This document shows positions 36,289 to 47,185 of a stretch of 64,000 nt of DNA, piece by piece. Source of the stretch: Labyrinthula sp. Ha (lineage: Eukaryota > Sar > Bigyra > Labyrinthulida > Labyrinthulaceae). Made by a program: the position numbers and the translations under genes. Position 1 is the first letter of the stretch; each line of letters begins with the position of its first letter. The notes under the pieces are model-generated. The model made no database searches. It saw only the letters and a list, made by a program, of their open reading frames with translations, and was not told the DNA's origin. The DNA is taken from positions 186,001-250,000 of the forward strand of contig JAALGZ010000026.1 in assembly GCA_015227615.1 (NCBI GenBank). Direction: 5' to 3'.

Positions 36289-39200
36289 CTAAGTTGCTGC
36301 ACCATTGTGGTAATGCAACATCGCCCTTTCTTGATATCTAATCTTAGTTCTGAACCAAACTAAGTTTTGTCTGCAACTAGGGTTGACAAACAACATTACA
36401 TTAGATTGACTAGATGGACTAGATAAGAAATAGTTATTAAAAAAATTTTTGACACAAAGACAAGGGAAAAGACGACTTAAGTAGGTGCAACCTTGTGGCA
36501 TCCTTTTCGAGGAGATAAAGACTGAAAGGCCTTGCAGTTCATCTTTGGACCTCAAATATATTGCATCACCGATAGAATATTAATCAGACTCTATCATTGA
36601 TAGATTTATTAATTTTAGCTCAATTTTAGTTCTCGCCATAAACATGAAGAACGCATTAACAAGAGTATAGAAGGTTTCCATGTAGCAACAGATTGTCGAA
36701 CTGGTGAAAAAAATATGGGCGGTTACCTAATTCACCCATGAACTAAATTCAACTTAAAATTTTATTCGATATAGATGAATTTCTTGCGACAATTAAATAC
36801 ATTTTTTGAATTTTTGCATTACATTTACCTGAGTATTATAGTTTTTGATGGCAGGGACTTACTGGAGCACGATTGTTTCAAGCGCGCTGATGACTTAGCT
36901 ATTGCACCTTTGTGATAAACATATATATATTTTTAGACACTTACATTTTTTGTAAGTTTCATAGAATTAAACTTCTGTTCCAACTATGTATCCAGTAATG
37001 TATATAGGTTCGCATTAAGTGAAGGCATACTGCTGTGGTGATGCGGCAAGAAATTAAACAACTAGGTATTATTACGTTAATTTGGTGATTAAGTTTTAAT
37101 TACGTTTCCCGAAGGTATATTTAGATATCTGCTAGTACCTAATTTCTTGAGAAACACCAAGTTATGGATTTAATGAATAAGTTCTTCTAATAGGTATAAT
37201 CAGGTAGATTAATATATAAATAAGCTTTCTTACTCTCATTTGATGCAAAATTATCTTCAGTCCAAGCAGAAGAAAATACAGATAGAAAAATTATGGTAAA
37301 TAGAGTCTATAGATGATGAAAGGATCCAATACTTGCGCTTTTGGATAGGCTTGAACTTTAAAGAAGGACGAAACTCCGCATTTTCAACCTCTAAACGCTA
37401 GGCATGGAACATATAGCTCTACCAGTTGAATTACACTTTTTAATATCTTAACTTACATATACCTTAGCACTACTCTAACAACTTCCTTGATATTTCAACT
37501 TCTAAAGTTATTAGAAACGTAGTGCTACATTACTATAGTTGCTTAAGTAATGAAGTAATACTATACTATAAACCAACTCTTCCCAAGGTTAAAAGCCATC
37601 TCCCTGATCGACCAATTGGTCGATTCACAATAACCTTCATCCTGTTGAGAACCTCCAAATACAGACTACATAGCCGAAGTAACGTCAATGTGTCTGAAGA
37701 TTTTCACGTAGTGAAACAGAAAGTTTCCTAGTCAACAGTATTGTTCGAGAGCACGGTAACTAATAAGTACCTCAATGGAGTTTACTTTGCAAATATGGGA
37801 GTCTATGTCTCTCACTGAAGAGAGGTCAGATTTTAAGCACACGTAAAATAATTTTAGAGAAAAGTGCGTCGGATGCAACACTTAAGCTACCTCCAATTAT
37901 GGATCCTGAAATCTAACTTCACAAATAGAATGACAAGAAAATGCCACCATAAGACAAGCAAATGGATACTATAGCGTAACAATAGTTAATATGTAAACGG
38001 TTTGGGTGTATAGATGAGCTTAAATGCTAATAGCCATTACTCTAATGAAAACTTTTTGTTTTTTTAAATAATCTTCGTAGCTTTAATGGTGATGAATTGA
38101 GGTTTAGTATTACAATAATAACTGGGATCTGAAAATATTACCTGCAATAATAACAAGATTTTTCTTAATATGCCTGCTGCGCAGAAGTGAAATATTTAGG
38201 ACACAGACACAAGAATAAAGTATTTATTTTTTAAGTACTAAGCAAATGATGCAATGGCATGGGGGGATATTCGAAATTTTGTAAAAAGAACTTATAAAAT
38301 CAGAGCTAAATAGTTTTCACCTTGAAACCATCTTTAAATGCATACCTCATAAATTTCTCTTAATAAAAGAACTGGTACATTACTTTGCCTGTTTTTTCCA
38401 GGAATAAAAGAAATATAAACATGGCGCCTTTATATTCATTAATTTTCTCAGAGTTTATTTTAAATATTGAGTAAATGACACGATGTGTTACCAAATAAAA
38501 GGCGATGGTCTTATAATTTCTGAATACACTCACGAAAAAAAAGTTGCAACTTCAAGAAAGAGCTTTAGGAAAGGGATAGTATCTTGATCCTGACTCCAGC
38601 AGGAATGTTGAAGATGAAGTCGGAAGTGCCAGAACTGTTTTCAAGAAGTAAGCACAGCTAATACAACCATTGCTTATGAGTTTTTCTTTCTGTATCGTAT
38701 GATCTTAAATATCTTTTCCCTTTATGTACTGGTTTTAAAGTAGGAATTAATATGCCTGAATACGATAAAATGGTAATATTATTTTAAATTTTCAAAGATC
38801 CATTAATAACCTGAAAAGAGTGAAGTATTCAGGCTATTACCTCCAACAGAGAAATAGAAGTCTATAGAGTATTAGATACGAGTGAAGGAGAGCTTGAAGT
38901 TAGCTTTTACAACAACTTCTTGAAAAAACAGCACTCTCCTTCGCTGGGAGATGGATGGAACTTGATGAGGCTTTTGTTCTATTAACTGTTCAAGTTTTTT
39001 GAAAGGATAAACGTGGTTAGGAAAGGCATCATTTCTTAACATTCATGGTCATTTCATTAAGATATTTAGGCATATTCTACAGAAATGTTCTCAGGTTAAT
39101 CACACTTACGCAACCCCTTTCAGGCAAATATTTTCAAACCGTGATGGTTGAATTGCACGACCCACAAACTTGTCAAGAAACACCTAATCGGAAGTGGTTA

Positions 39201-39577
39201 CTATACAGAATGGGAACCCTTATTGCTGGCAATGCAATTAGTTGAACTCTATTTGTTTTGGTTAGAATATAGAACTGACAAAACCGGGAAGTTAATGGTA
39301 AAGTTGCAAAAGATATGTAAAATATATCTCCTGTCTCTACGCATCGATGTGCAGATTTGCTACTTTGTAGTCAGTCTGCTCTTTGTGCTGTAGACGAGCC
39401 TTAAAAAAGCGAACCCGTATTGTCCCGAAAAGTGTTCCATTCCCACTGTATCTCCATATTTGAAACTGGAACAAAAGATATACAGTACAAACAAACTGCT
39501 CCTGGCTTTTAGCGGAATATACCTTCAAGTTCCTCCGGTCGAATGGCGTTCAAGTCTTGCAAAAGAAACTATTGCAA
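36289..39577. other. 3.3-kb intergenic stretch
   Basis: It should hold the SNAPC3 promoter. The minus strand at about 37372-37437 contains a D-arm-like stretch TTCAACTGGTAGAGC followed by a weak T-arm-like GGTTGAAAAT, perhaps a tRNA relic; see findings. Two overlapping short frames at 39045-39393 have no motif. Nothing else recognised. Confidence 0.45.
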
Positions 39578-39982
39578 ATGGTCAAGAGAGTGTTTAAACG
39601 CAGAACAACATGTAGCTCTATAGAAACGATTGTATTTCAGACTGAAAGTGAAATTCCAGCAGACTATAAATTGAAAAAAGATTGGACGGAGGATGACAGG
39701 AGAGAATATAACGCTAGGGCTGTTCGATTGCACCGGCGTAGGGTTAGAGTATTATTTGACCAGGAATATAAGAAAGAAGAAAAACTTGTTCTTGACATCC
39801 AGAATTGTCGACAACAAATCAAGAAACTAAAACTGGAAGTTAAAAAACTTGAGTTTCTTACAGATAAACGTATGTGGTCAACTGAATATCTCTTAATGCA
39901 AAATGATTTATTGCGGCAGAAAGCTCGAGATTACCAAGTAAGATCAAATAGGATTAAGTGTGCAATATTTTCTGCAGTGTAG
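39578..39982 (+). CDS. bZIP-like DNA-binding protein
   Basis: A 134-residue protein. I use ATG 39578 instead of the TTG seven codons earlier. The N-terminus is basic (KRVFKRRTTCSS). Residues about 40-60 contain DDRREYNARAVRLHRRRVRV, close to the bZIP basic region N-x-x-A-V/A-x-x-x-R with conserved Asn and Arg nine apart. A charged heptad-like helix follows, about 50 residues, including EEKLVLDIQNCRQQI and KKLKLEVKKLEFL, likely a coiled coil. The leucine spacing is imperfect, so a general basic coiled-coil protein remains possible. If bZIP, it is a dimeric nuclear transcription factor. It converges on the next gene, with 85 bp between stops. Confidence 0.5.
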   Translation: MVKRVFKRRTTCSSIETIVFQTESEIPADYKLKKDWTEDDRREYNARAVRLHRRRVRVLFDQEYKKEEKLVLDIQNCRQQIKKLKLEVKKLEFLTDKRMWSTEYLLMQNDLLRQKARDYQVRSNRIKCAIFSAV

Positions 39983-40067
39983 AAGAAAGTAATTTTCATT
40001 AGCTGCCTCCTGGTTATTTTAAAAGAAAACTAGAAGCAAAAAAATGTCTTATATCACTTGTAAAAAC

Positions 40068-41014
40068 TTAAGCAGGAGACTGCACCTCCAACAGACCAAG
40101 TAAATGCTCAAAAAGAACCGAAACTTGTCCATCTTTCAAAAATCTGTAATTTAATGGTGTATCTTTGCCCCTACAAAATAAACATAATTTCGAAGCCTAC
40201 CAAGTATTCCATTCCGTTGCTTCCACGAAGTTATTAAGTTCTTTCTTTAAATATTCTTGCTGCTTTGTGCTCATTTCTTCATCATCTGGATTGATCACAG
40301 TCCAAAAAAAATCTTCAAACTCTTTCATTGTCAGAGTACTAGACTTTAGAAGAAAACATGAGTTACTTTCCCACCCTGTGTTTGATCCAGGCATCCAGCA
40401 TATCCAGATGTAGTTTTTTTAAATCTCTACTGTGTAAGACCTTTCTTTTTTCACACTTATGGGTTTCTTTACTACATCTGTTGCTCTCACAGTCCTCGTC
40501 AATCCTACAACCTGAAAATTAATAGTTCATGAACAATACTTAGACCAAAGGAACAATGTCTATTAAAGAATATTCTCATGTCATACTTATCCTTCGTTGA
40601 GTGAATACAGCTTCCTCCACAATCCACATCAGTCTCGTCACCGTTCTTAGCCCCATCTGAGCACAATGACTAAGCATTATTGTTATACAAACTTACTCCA
40701 TCATTGAGATTAGAATGTCTTCGCCGTTTCTGAAAATTGTCCTCACGTACTTGTTCAGCTCTAGATCTGTAGGTTTCCTAATTTGAAATTAAAAACCTTC
40801 CTACCGTAATAACTCTTTGCTTCTCTTCATCTAGCAACACATTGCGATGCATTGACTCTTCCCTCGGAATTTCTCGAAGAACACCGGGAGGATACTGAAC
40901 AGGTTTCGACTCCCTATCACTTGCTTCTTTCATTGCCTTTTCCTTCAACTCAACTATATCAAGGCACATGACTTGCAAACCAAGAAAGAGAAAAGGAAAC
41001 AAGTATTTCTTCAT
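40068..41014 (-). CDS. Secreted NGxETDVDCGG-motif Cys protein; six introns of 27-30 nt
   Basis: Seven exons spliced by hand give 259 residues with an exact frame. Introns: 40778-40804, 40670-40696 and 40560-40586 (27 nt each), 40512-40539 and 40339-40366 (28 nt), and 40171-40200 (30 nt). Five end TAG and one ends CAG. ATG 41014 (not the TTG at 41020) opens a signal peptide MKKYLFPFLFLGLQVMC. A charged linker follows, then CSDGAKNGDETDVDCGGSC and CSFGLSCRIDEDCESNRCS, ending KCEK. This is the NGxETDVDCGG...CxxGxxCxxDxDCxSxxC repeat known from extracellular proteins of many protists and bacteria, often beside calcium-binding or adhesion modules. A C-terminal helical region (MKEFEDFFWTVINPDDEEMS, then LKDGQVSVLFEHLLGLLE) follows. 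It is presumably secreted or luminal; the partner is unknown. No single exon encodes more than about 75 residues. Confidence 0.8.
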
Positions 41015-41275
41015 TATCAAAATTAAACGACTAAGCTGATTTCCAGGGAAAAGACAATAACAGTTAAAAATTAAGAAATAACTTTACTTAATCTTGCGCT
41101 GTTTCTATTTCAACCTTTTCCGCACCTAAAAACAGTTATATTCGCCGAAACAATCGATTTGCAATGTTCATAGCCCTGAACCCTCGCTGCAGCTTTTTGC
41201 ACTCGTAGGAGGTACAAAAAGTGCGAACAGGGTTCAAATTAGCATGGTTGGTAACTTTAAACTGAAAAAAGAAAA

Positions 41276-42961
41276 TTAAAATGTACTTTTTGGAGCCTCG
41301 TTGCTTTGTGGTTTCATGGCTGGAAACAGCAGAACTTCTTTGATATTCAAACTGTCTGTCATGAACATTGTGAGTCTGTCAATTCCCATACCCCACCCTG
41401 CAGTAGGTGCCAATCCATGGTCTAAAGCTTCACAGAACTCTTCATCGTAAGGCTGGGCTTCGTCATCTCCTTGATTCTTCTCAGCCATTTGTGCTTGGAA
41501 CCGTTCCCTCTGAACTCTTGGATCATTTAACTCGGTATACGCATTACAAACCTCCTTCTTGGCAACAAACAGCTCAAATCTTTCAGTCATATGTTCAAGT
41601 TTTCTTGATTTCTTCGCCAAGGGAGACATAATTATTGGATGATCAGTGATAAAAGTTGGGTTTACTAAATCTTCTTCAATAAATTCACCGACCAGTTTAT
41701 CCAGCAGCCTAGCAACTGTCCGCGGCTCGCTTACTTCAAGACCTTTTTCTTCACAAACTCTACTTAAAAACTCCGCAGCAACTTTTTGTTTCTCCAGGTC
41801 GTTAAAATCTAACTCAGGAATGTTAATTCCTAATTTTTCTTCCAAACCAGAAACCATGCTGACACGCTTGAAAGGTGGTGTAAAATCAATTTCAACTCCG
41901 TCATAGTTAATCTTGTATTGTCCAAAAAGTTCTTTTACAAGTCCTGAAAGAAGATCTTCTGTCATCCGCATCAAATCTTCGTAGTCTGCATATGCCATAT
42001 AAAACTCACAAGAAGTAAACTCTGGATTATGAGTCATATCAATTCCTTCATTACGAAATAGCCGCCCAATTTCATAAACTCTATCGAGTCCACCGACAAT
42101 AAGTTTCTTTAAGTATAACTCAGGTGCAACTCGCAGATACAAATCCATATTCAGGGAATTATGATGGGTAACGAAAGGTTTTGCAGTTGCACCACCAGCT
42201 AGCATATTCATAATTGGTGTTTCAACTTCTAGAAACCCTCTTTCATCCAAAAACCTGCGAACATAGCTGATTATTTTAGCTCTTGTTGTGAATACAGTAC
42301 GAGTTTGAGGTGTCAAGATTAAGTCAATATATCTCTTTCTGTACCTAGTATCCTGATTTAAACTTGAATGAAGCTTTGGAAGCATCTTCATACAAGGTGA
42401 CAACAACTGAATCTCAGTTGGAAATATCGATAATTCACCGGTTTTTGACTTTCCTGGAAATCCCGTAACGCCAATAATATCTCCATATCGAATTAAATTG
42501 TGAACTTTAAAAAAAGCTGCCTCTCCTTCTTTATAGTGTTGTAACTGGCTCATTACCTGAATCTTCTTTCCATCAGCATGCAAGTCCAAGAAGACCATTT
42601 TTGCTCCTTGTTTTCTGCGAGCCAAGATACGTCCTGCAATCGATACAGATTTCTCTTCCTCGTGTGAGCCTTTCTCCAACGAAGAGAACGAATCAATATA
42701 TTCATCGAAAGTTAAAGTGGTTTGAAACTTGTGCGGGTAGATATTCAGACCAGCGTCTTCAGCTTTCTGAAGTTGTTTCGTTCTATTTTCAAAATACTTA
42801 CTGGGGTCTAATATTTCTTCCTCTTTCTCGAACCCAGGCTTTGATTTAGTCTGCGCGGCTTTAGCTGCTTTTGCAGCTTCTTTTTCTGCTTTTTTCTGAG
42901 CAGCCTTTTCTGCTTTTAAACGACGCTTGATCTCATTCTTCGAAAGTTTTTCCTCAGTCAT
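41276..42961 (-). CDS. KARS: Lysyl-tRNA synthetase, class II, cytosolic type
   Basis: A 561-residue intronless enzyme that charges tRNA-Lys using ATP and lysine. The N-terminal 60 residues are a Lys/Ala-rich helix ([19 protein letters not shown]), the tRNA-binding extension typical of eukaryotic cytosolic LysRS. An OB-fold anticodon-binding domain covers about residues 100-205 ([19 protein letters not shown], then [13 protein letters not shown]). Class II motif 1 is at [20 protein letters not shown]. Motif 2 is at [20 protein letters not shown], including the ATP-binding Arg. Motif 3 is at [15 protein letters not shown]. The length is normal for the family. The neighbouring Cys-motif gene lies downstream on the same strand with a 260-bp gap, so the two are probably separate transcripts. 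Confidence 0.97.
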   Translation of the reverse strand: MTEEKLSKNEIKRRLKAEKAAQKKAEKEAAKAAKAAQTKSKPGFEKEEEILDPSKYFENRTKQLQKAEDAGLNIYPHKFQTTLTFDEYIDSFSSLEKGSHEEEKSVSIAGRILARRKQGAKMVFLDLHADGKKIQVMSQLQHYKEGEAAFFKVHNLIRYGDIIGVTGFPGKSKTGELSIFPTEIQLLSPCMKMLPKLHSSLNQDTRYRKRYIDLILTPQTRTVFTTRAKIISYVRRFLDERGFLEVETPIMNMLAGGATAKPFVTHHNSLNMDLYLRVAPELYLKKLIVGGLDRVYEIGRLFRNEGIDMTHNPEFTSCEFYMAYADYEDLMRMTEDLLSGLVKELFGQYKINYDGVEIDFTPPFKRVSMVSGLEEKLGINIPELDFNDLEKQKVAAEFLSRVCEEKGLEVSEPRTVARLLDKLVGEFIEEDLVNPTFITDHPIIMSPLAKKSRKLEHMTERFELFVAKKEVCNAYTELNDPRVQRERFQAQMAEKNQGDDEAQPYDEEFCEALDHGLAPTAGWGMGIDRLTMFMTDSLNIKEVLLFPAMKPQSNEAPKSTF

Positions 42962-45900
42962 TTTCGTGGTTTATGTATGTTTCATTGTGTTCAGGTTTTG
43001 GGCGATGTTGCACACACTAATGTAATAATTTTCTCAGAAATTTCACGGAATAAAAACACCAACACGGCGGAGGTGATTCTTTTACGTCAGCGTATCTTAA
43101 GTTATTTTCTGCTGGATTGAATTTTCTCAAATGACTGCAAGGTGAAAAATCGTACTCTAAGAATCAAACTAAATGACACTAACAACAATAGCTGAGAGGG
43201 ACAATTCCACAGAACGAACTAGTCTATTTGAGTGAAAGTGAACGTAAAAAACAAAGTTGCTGGCACTAAATTAACTAAAACAAGACATTGGTTATGTTGG
43301 ACAAACATACAATGTTTGTAGGGAGTATATTTAAGTTGGAAAGAAATGGTTCTCATCGACATACAGCAGACGAAAGCTTCAAGAAGTTCTAGGGAAAGAT
43401 CAGAAAACTGAAAAGGTATAAAACTAAAGGTACGTCTAGCTAGGAATGTCCATTTGATGTCAATATTATGCCTAATCCTAAAATTAACCGGTGCATTTTT
43501 GTTGTTAACTGTGAAACTCATGCTGGGTATGAAGTTATGAGTGAGAAAAGTTAAAAAAGTCTTAAGTAGCTTTAACTGAAGACGAATTACTATTCATTTG
43601 AATTCTAGGACTAGCTGATATCTAACGACTTCAATCAAGGTTTACACTCCTAGAAGCATTTTTCTAAATTTAAAGGAATCAGTCAGAGGTGTGAAGAGAA
43701 TTGCAAGATACAAGACTAAGCTTTCAGAGGAAACAGGTATGAAGAAACTAAATAAGTGTGGAACTGGCTCTCTATGCAAAGGATTCGTAATTAAATCATA
43801 CTTTGATGATACCACAATTGACAGGTTAGATTTAAAGGTCTCACTTTTCTGAAATTCTTGCAAACCAAAATAAGAATTGTTTGCAGTGATAGCGTTCAAA
43901 TTGACGCAACCCATGGGTTTTCACAGTAAGAACTCTTAGCAATGTTCCCTACTTGTGATTTTTTTTGTTAACAATGAACTTTGCATGTACTTATATGGGG
44001 TCTCAGAACTAATTTAGAGTTTATTCGCGGCTTAAAACACTTTGGAGTCTGTGGAGTATCAGTGTTGATGTCAGAGGGTAGTGCAGCTTTGGCTCTTGCA
44101 GTGAAGACACTGAATGTTGTGTACCTGAGATGTGTTAACCATGTTCTAATCTCCTTTTTGGCAGATGCTTATTTAATGATAATATATACTTGCAAGTTTA
44201 AGGAGTATTGGCGATCAGACAAGTTGCAGCCCTTTGAATCTCACACAGCCTGATTTGTATCTAAGAAACATGTTGGGTATATATTCAGAGGAAGCCCAGA
44301 GTTTGTACCCAGAAAAATTAAAAGAAAAGAAAAATACCATTTGTTAGACCTACACCCAAAAAATAATGATAATCCCCCATATATATAGTAAACTTGATTA
44401 GTAAATAAAAACTATGGTCAACAGAATTAGGGCCTTAAATATAAAGTTGCCAACATAGACTCAGGTTCAAATTCTTTCATATAACTATCAAACTGTGCCG
44501 AGCTATAAATATATGCATTTTTGCTAAAATCAAAGATATGATTCAGCAGAAAGAGGTGGAATAAAGAGAGGTAAGAGATATCAAAAGCAATGATCCCAAT
44601 CATACGCCTTGATATTACATCATTCAAGATCTTGGAAACTCATAATGTATTGTAAGAAAAAAAATGGAGAATAGATGTAGACTTTTGCCTCAACATTTGT
44701 GAAGCAAATGGAACCACCATGCCATGATGCACTTATGGTTTCTAGTATGACTTTCATCCTCCCTATGGACATTCCTGACGTGAGTGTGCAAAGCTTCATA
44801 AGATGTATACTTGAGGAAACGCATCGCTCTCAAGTTGGAATCGCAAAGGATGTTGATTGCATGAATCTACCAAGAAAGGTATCGGGAGGATAGCTGATGA
44901 CTGTTGAGATATCTTTCATTTCAGAGTTAAAGTATCATCTTTTATAGGAGTAAGGTTTTCAAAAACTTCAACTGCAAAATGTTCTCAAATATTATTCATG
45001 AACCGTGAAGTAAACGACACAACAAAGGGGAATAAAGAAGTATAAAGAAAAACTTTTCCAGTTCTCATGCGTACGAGGAAGTCTCTGAAGGAGAGCCTAG
45101 ATAAGAAGATTCCTGATTTTGATAAAAACATTTCGTAAGAAACTTCATCTAAGATTCATTCCGGAAAAAGCCCTGTTGCCAGAAGAAGGAAGGCAAATAA
45201 AACTACATCGCTGTTTGAACAAACCTTTGAAAAAAAATTCTCTTGTACTCGGTTCTTTTCCCATATAAGTAAGAGGCACGATTATATTTCTGTGGAATAA
45301 AACCCTCATTTATAATCTTCAAGAAGTATCTTAAAAACCCCAACCGCCAAATGGTATCCATAGAAGTGAATGAATTGAATCGTGTTCAAAGCTTGAATCT
45401 TCGTCCCAAGAAGTAGTTAAGTTTATTTTTGTTCCAGTTGGAAATCTCCATCCCTTCTTAGTTTGTACTGCCCAAAAAACGAAAAAAAAAACTTGAACTC
45501 TTGATCCCTCACCTGTGTTCATGAACTTGTGAACCTACCTTGAAGAAACAAGGCTGTTCAAACCTTCTAATTAAAAGTCAAACTAGCACAACCTTCATAG
45601 AAAATGTGTCTTGAGAGTGTATCATTACTTTATAAGGCACTTCTTCTTCTTAAGTAAATTGTGGATAATCATTTGTCAATTTACCTTATCTTTTGAAAGT
45701 TTGGTATCGCAGCTTATTTTCATATAAAGTTGCTGTGGTTTGATATATGCATTACCCAATTTCTTTCTTGTGTCTTTATGTTGAACCTTGTATCATCCCT
45801 TTTGCATTTAAGTCATAGGAATTTTCGTTAGTTGATCGCAGTCTTAAAATTTCGAGTTGAGGATTTTGATTTTTCATGAACATATACAAGACGTGTTTCC

Positions 45901-47185
45901 ATAGCTTCATATAAGTCATATTTAACTCTATTAGATTCTTTGCTGCTTTATCTATGTAAAGAATATAATTGTCTCGTTTTAGCTTTGGCTTGTTCTTTGA
46001 TGATTTGCTGATTCTAATTTCTTAATTTGAGAAATTGAAGCAGCTAATAAAAAGAAGTGGCGTTGTATACACCAGTGTATAGAACACGTACCCCGCCAAA
46101 GCAGGTACCAGTATCGTTAGAAATACTATGTAGTGTTGTTAAGAAATAAATGACGTAGATGAAAGCCCGCGGGATTGCAGTTTTGCATAGGTAATACTCC
46201 ATTTAGCACTACTCATTTTTCGAAATTTCGAGGTGAATGCTCATCTCATTTACAGGTAACCAGAGCTGGGGAATCTAGAGTATGTTGGACAAAATATAAA
46301 GACCATGAGCTTTCATGCAGGTGATCTTAGAAAGATATACATTCTATAATTATTGCTGCTTCATTCCCCCAAAAGCTAGAGTTTCTTGTCTATTCTTCCC
46401 CCTTCTAACAATTCTATGGTTTTTTAACCCATTTCTTATCTTTGGATTATTTTTTTGTTGAAGAATTTTGAAGTTGCTGTAGTTCTTTTAGTTTCGTTTA
46501 TGTAAAATAGTCATAGTTCTTTAATTGCTATTTCATAGTTTAATTTGACTGGTGTGATATGTTTCCAAATAAAATTAAACGTCTTGATAATATTCTTCGA
46601 TAGCAGTTAAGGGAAATGTCTATGATTGCTGCGTTCCAAGGGCCAGTTGGTTGAATAAATTGTTTTTGACTTTTCCTTTAGTTGGTTACTCTATGAATGA
46701 CTTAAGACTTAGTAATGCATCATCATTCTATATAACGGTACTTAACGTTAATAAGTGTTTTGCACTTATATCACACTGGTAATAGACTATTGTAGTTAAC
46801 CGTTAATAAACATTTAATAGACATTAGAGATAGCAGACAAGAAAACTTGAGACAGCGGTAATAAATGAAACCTTAACAGCCAGGAGGGACCATACGGTCT
46901 ATATTGATATCTAATTATTTGGTGGTGAAGCTTTAATCGGTGTACTTCGCATAGTTGACCTGTTACTTGAGCAAACTGAAACTGATGACGATTTTGTAGT
47001 AACAGAGTGCTGGGTAGGAACTACGTGCTATACTTGGCTAGACAGTAGAATTCAGTACACAATCTAAAACAAGCTCTTACGTAAGCAACATATAGGTCAA
47101 AGTTGAGCTTACTTTAACTTAGCATTAAGAATTATACCCTCTACTATTCAACAGCAGTCTAACCGCTTCCCAAGCTTTACAGAAG
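42962..47185. other. 4.2-kb intergenic stretch
   Basis: It should hold the KARS promoter at its left end. Frames of 60-100 codons occur but carry no motif. A hairpin-dense segment at 46064-46133 is listed separately. No tRNA, repeat or transposon protein recognised. Confidence 0.5.
46064..46133. ncRNA. Candidate structured RNA: three tandem hairpins
   Basis: Three consecutive short stem-loops: TATACAC-CA-GTGTATA, GTACC-(11 nt)-GGTAC and AGTAT-(8 nt)-ATACT. A palindrome CCCGCGGG follows at about 46168. The density of perfect stems is unusual for this AT-rich spacer. There is no open frame. A short stretch CAGTATCGT recalls U4 snRNA, but the rest of U4 is absent. Confidence 0.25.

Noticed and set aside
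36289-36555. Frame immediately upstream of SNAPC3 as an extra N-terminal exon
   Set aside because: The possible 31-nt intron (GTTGCA donor) does not join it to the SNAPC3 frame, and the donor is unlike the GTA donors elsewhere.
39557-39577. TTG-initiated extension of the bZIP-like protein, and an ATG in another frame at 39543
   Set aside because: An in-frame ATG at 39578 is available, and the other-frame exon would splice into a stop.
44041-44253. Frame with VLMSEGSAALALAVKTLNVV
   Set aside because: Looks protein-like over 20 residues only; no continuation on either side and no family recognised.
46081-46140. Short similarity to U4 snRNA (CAGTATCGT, and ACCCCGCC nearby)
   Set aside because: The two matching words are in the wrong order and the k-turn and Sm-site context of U4 is missing.
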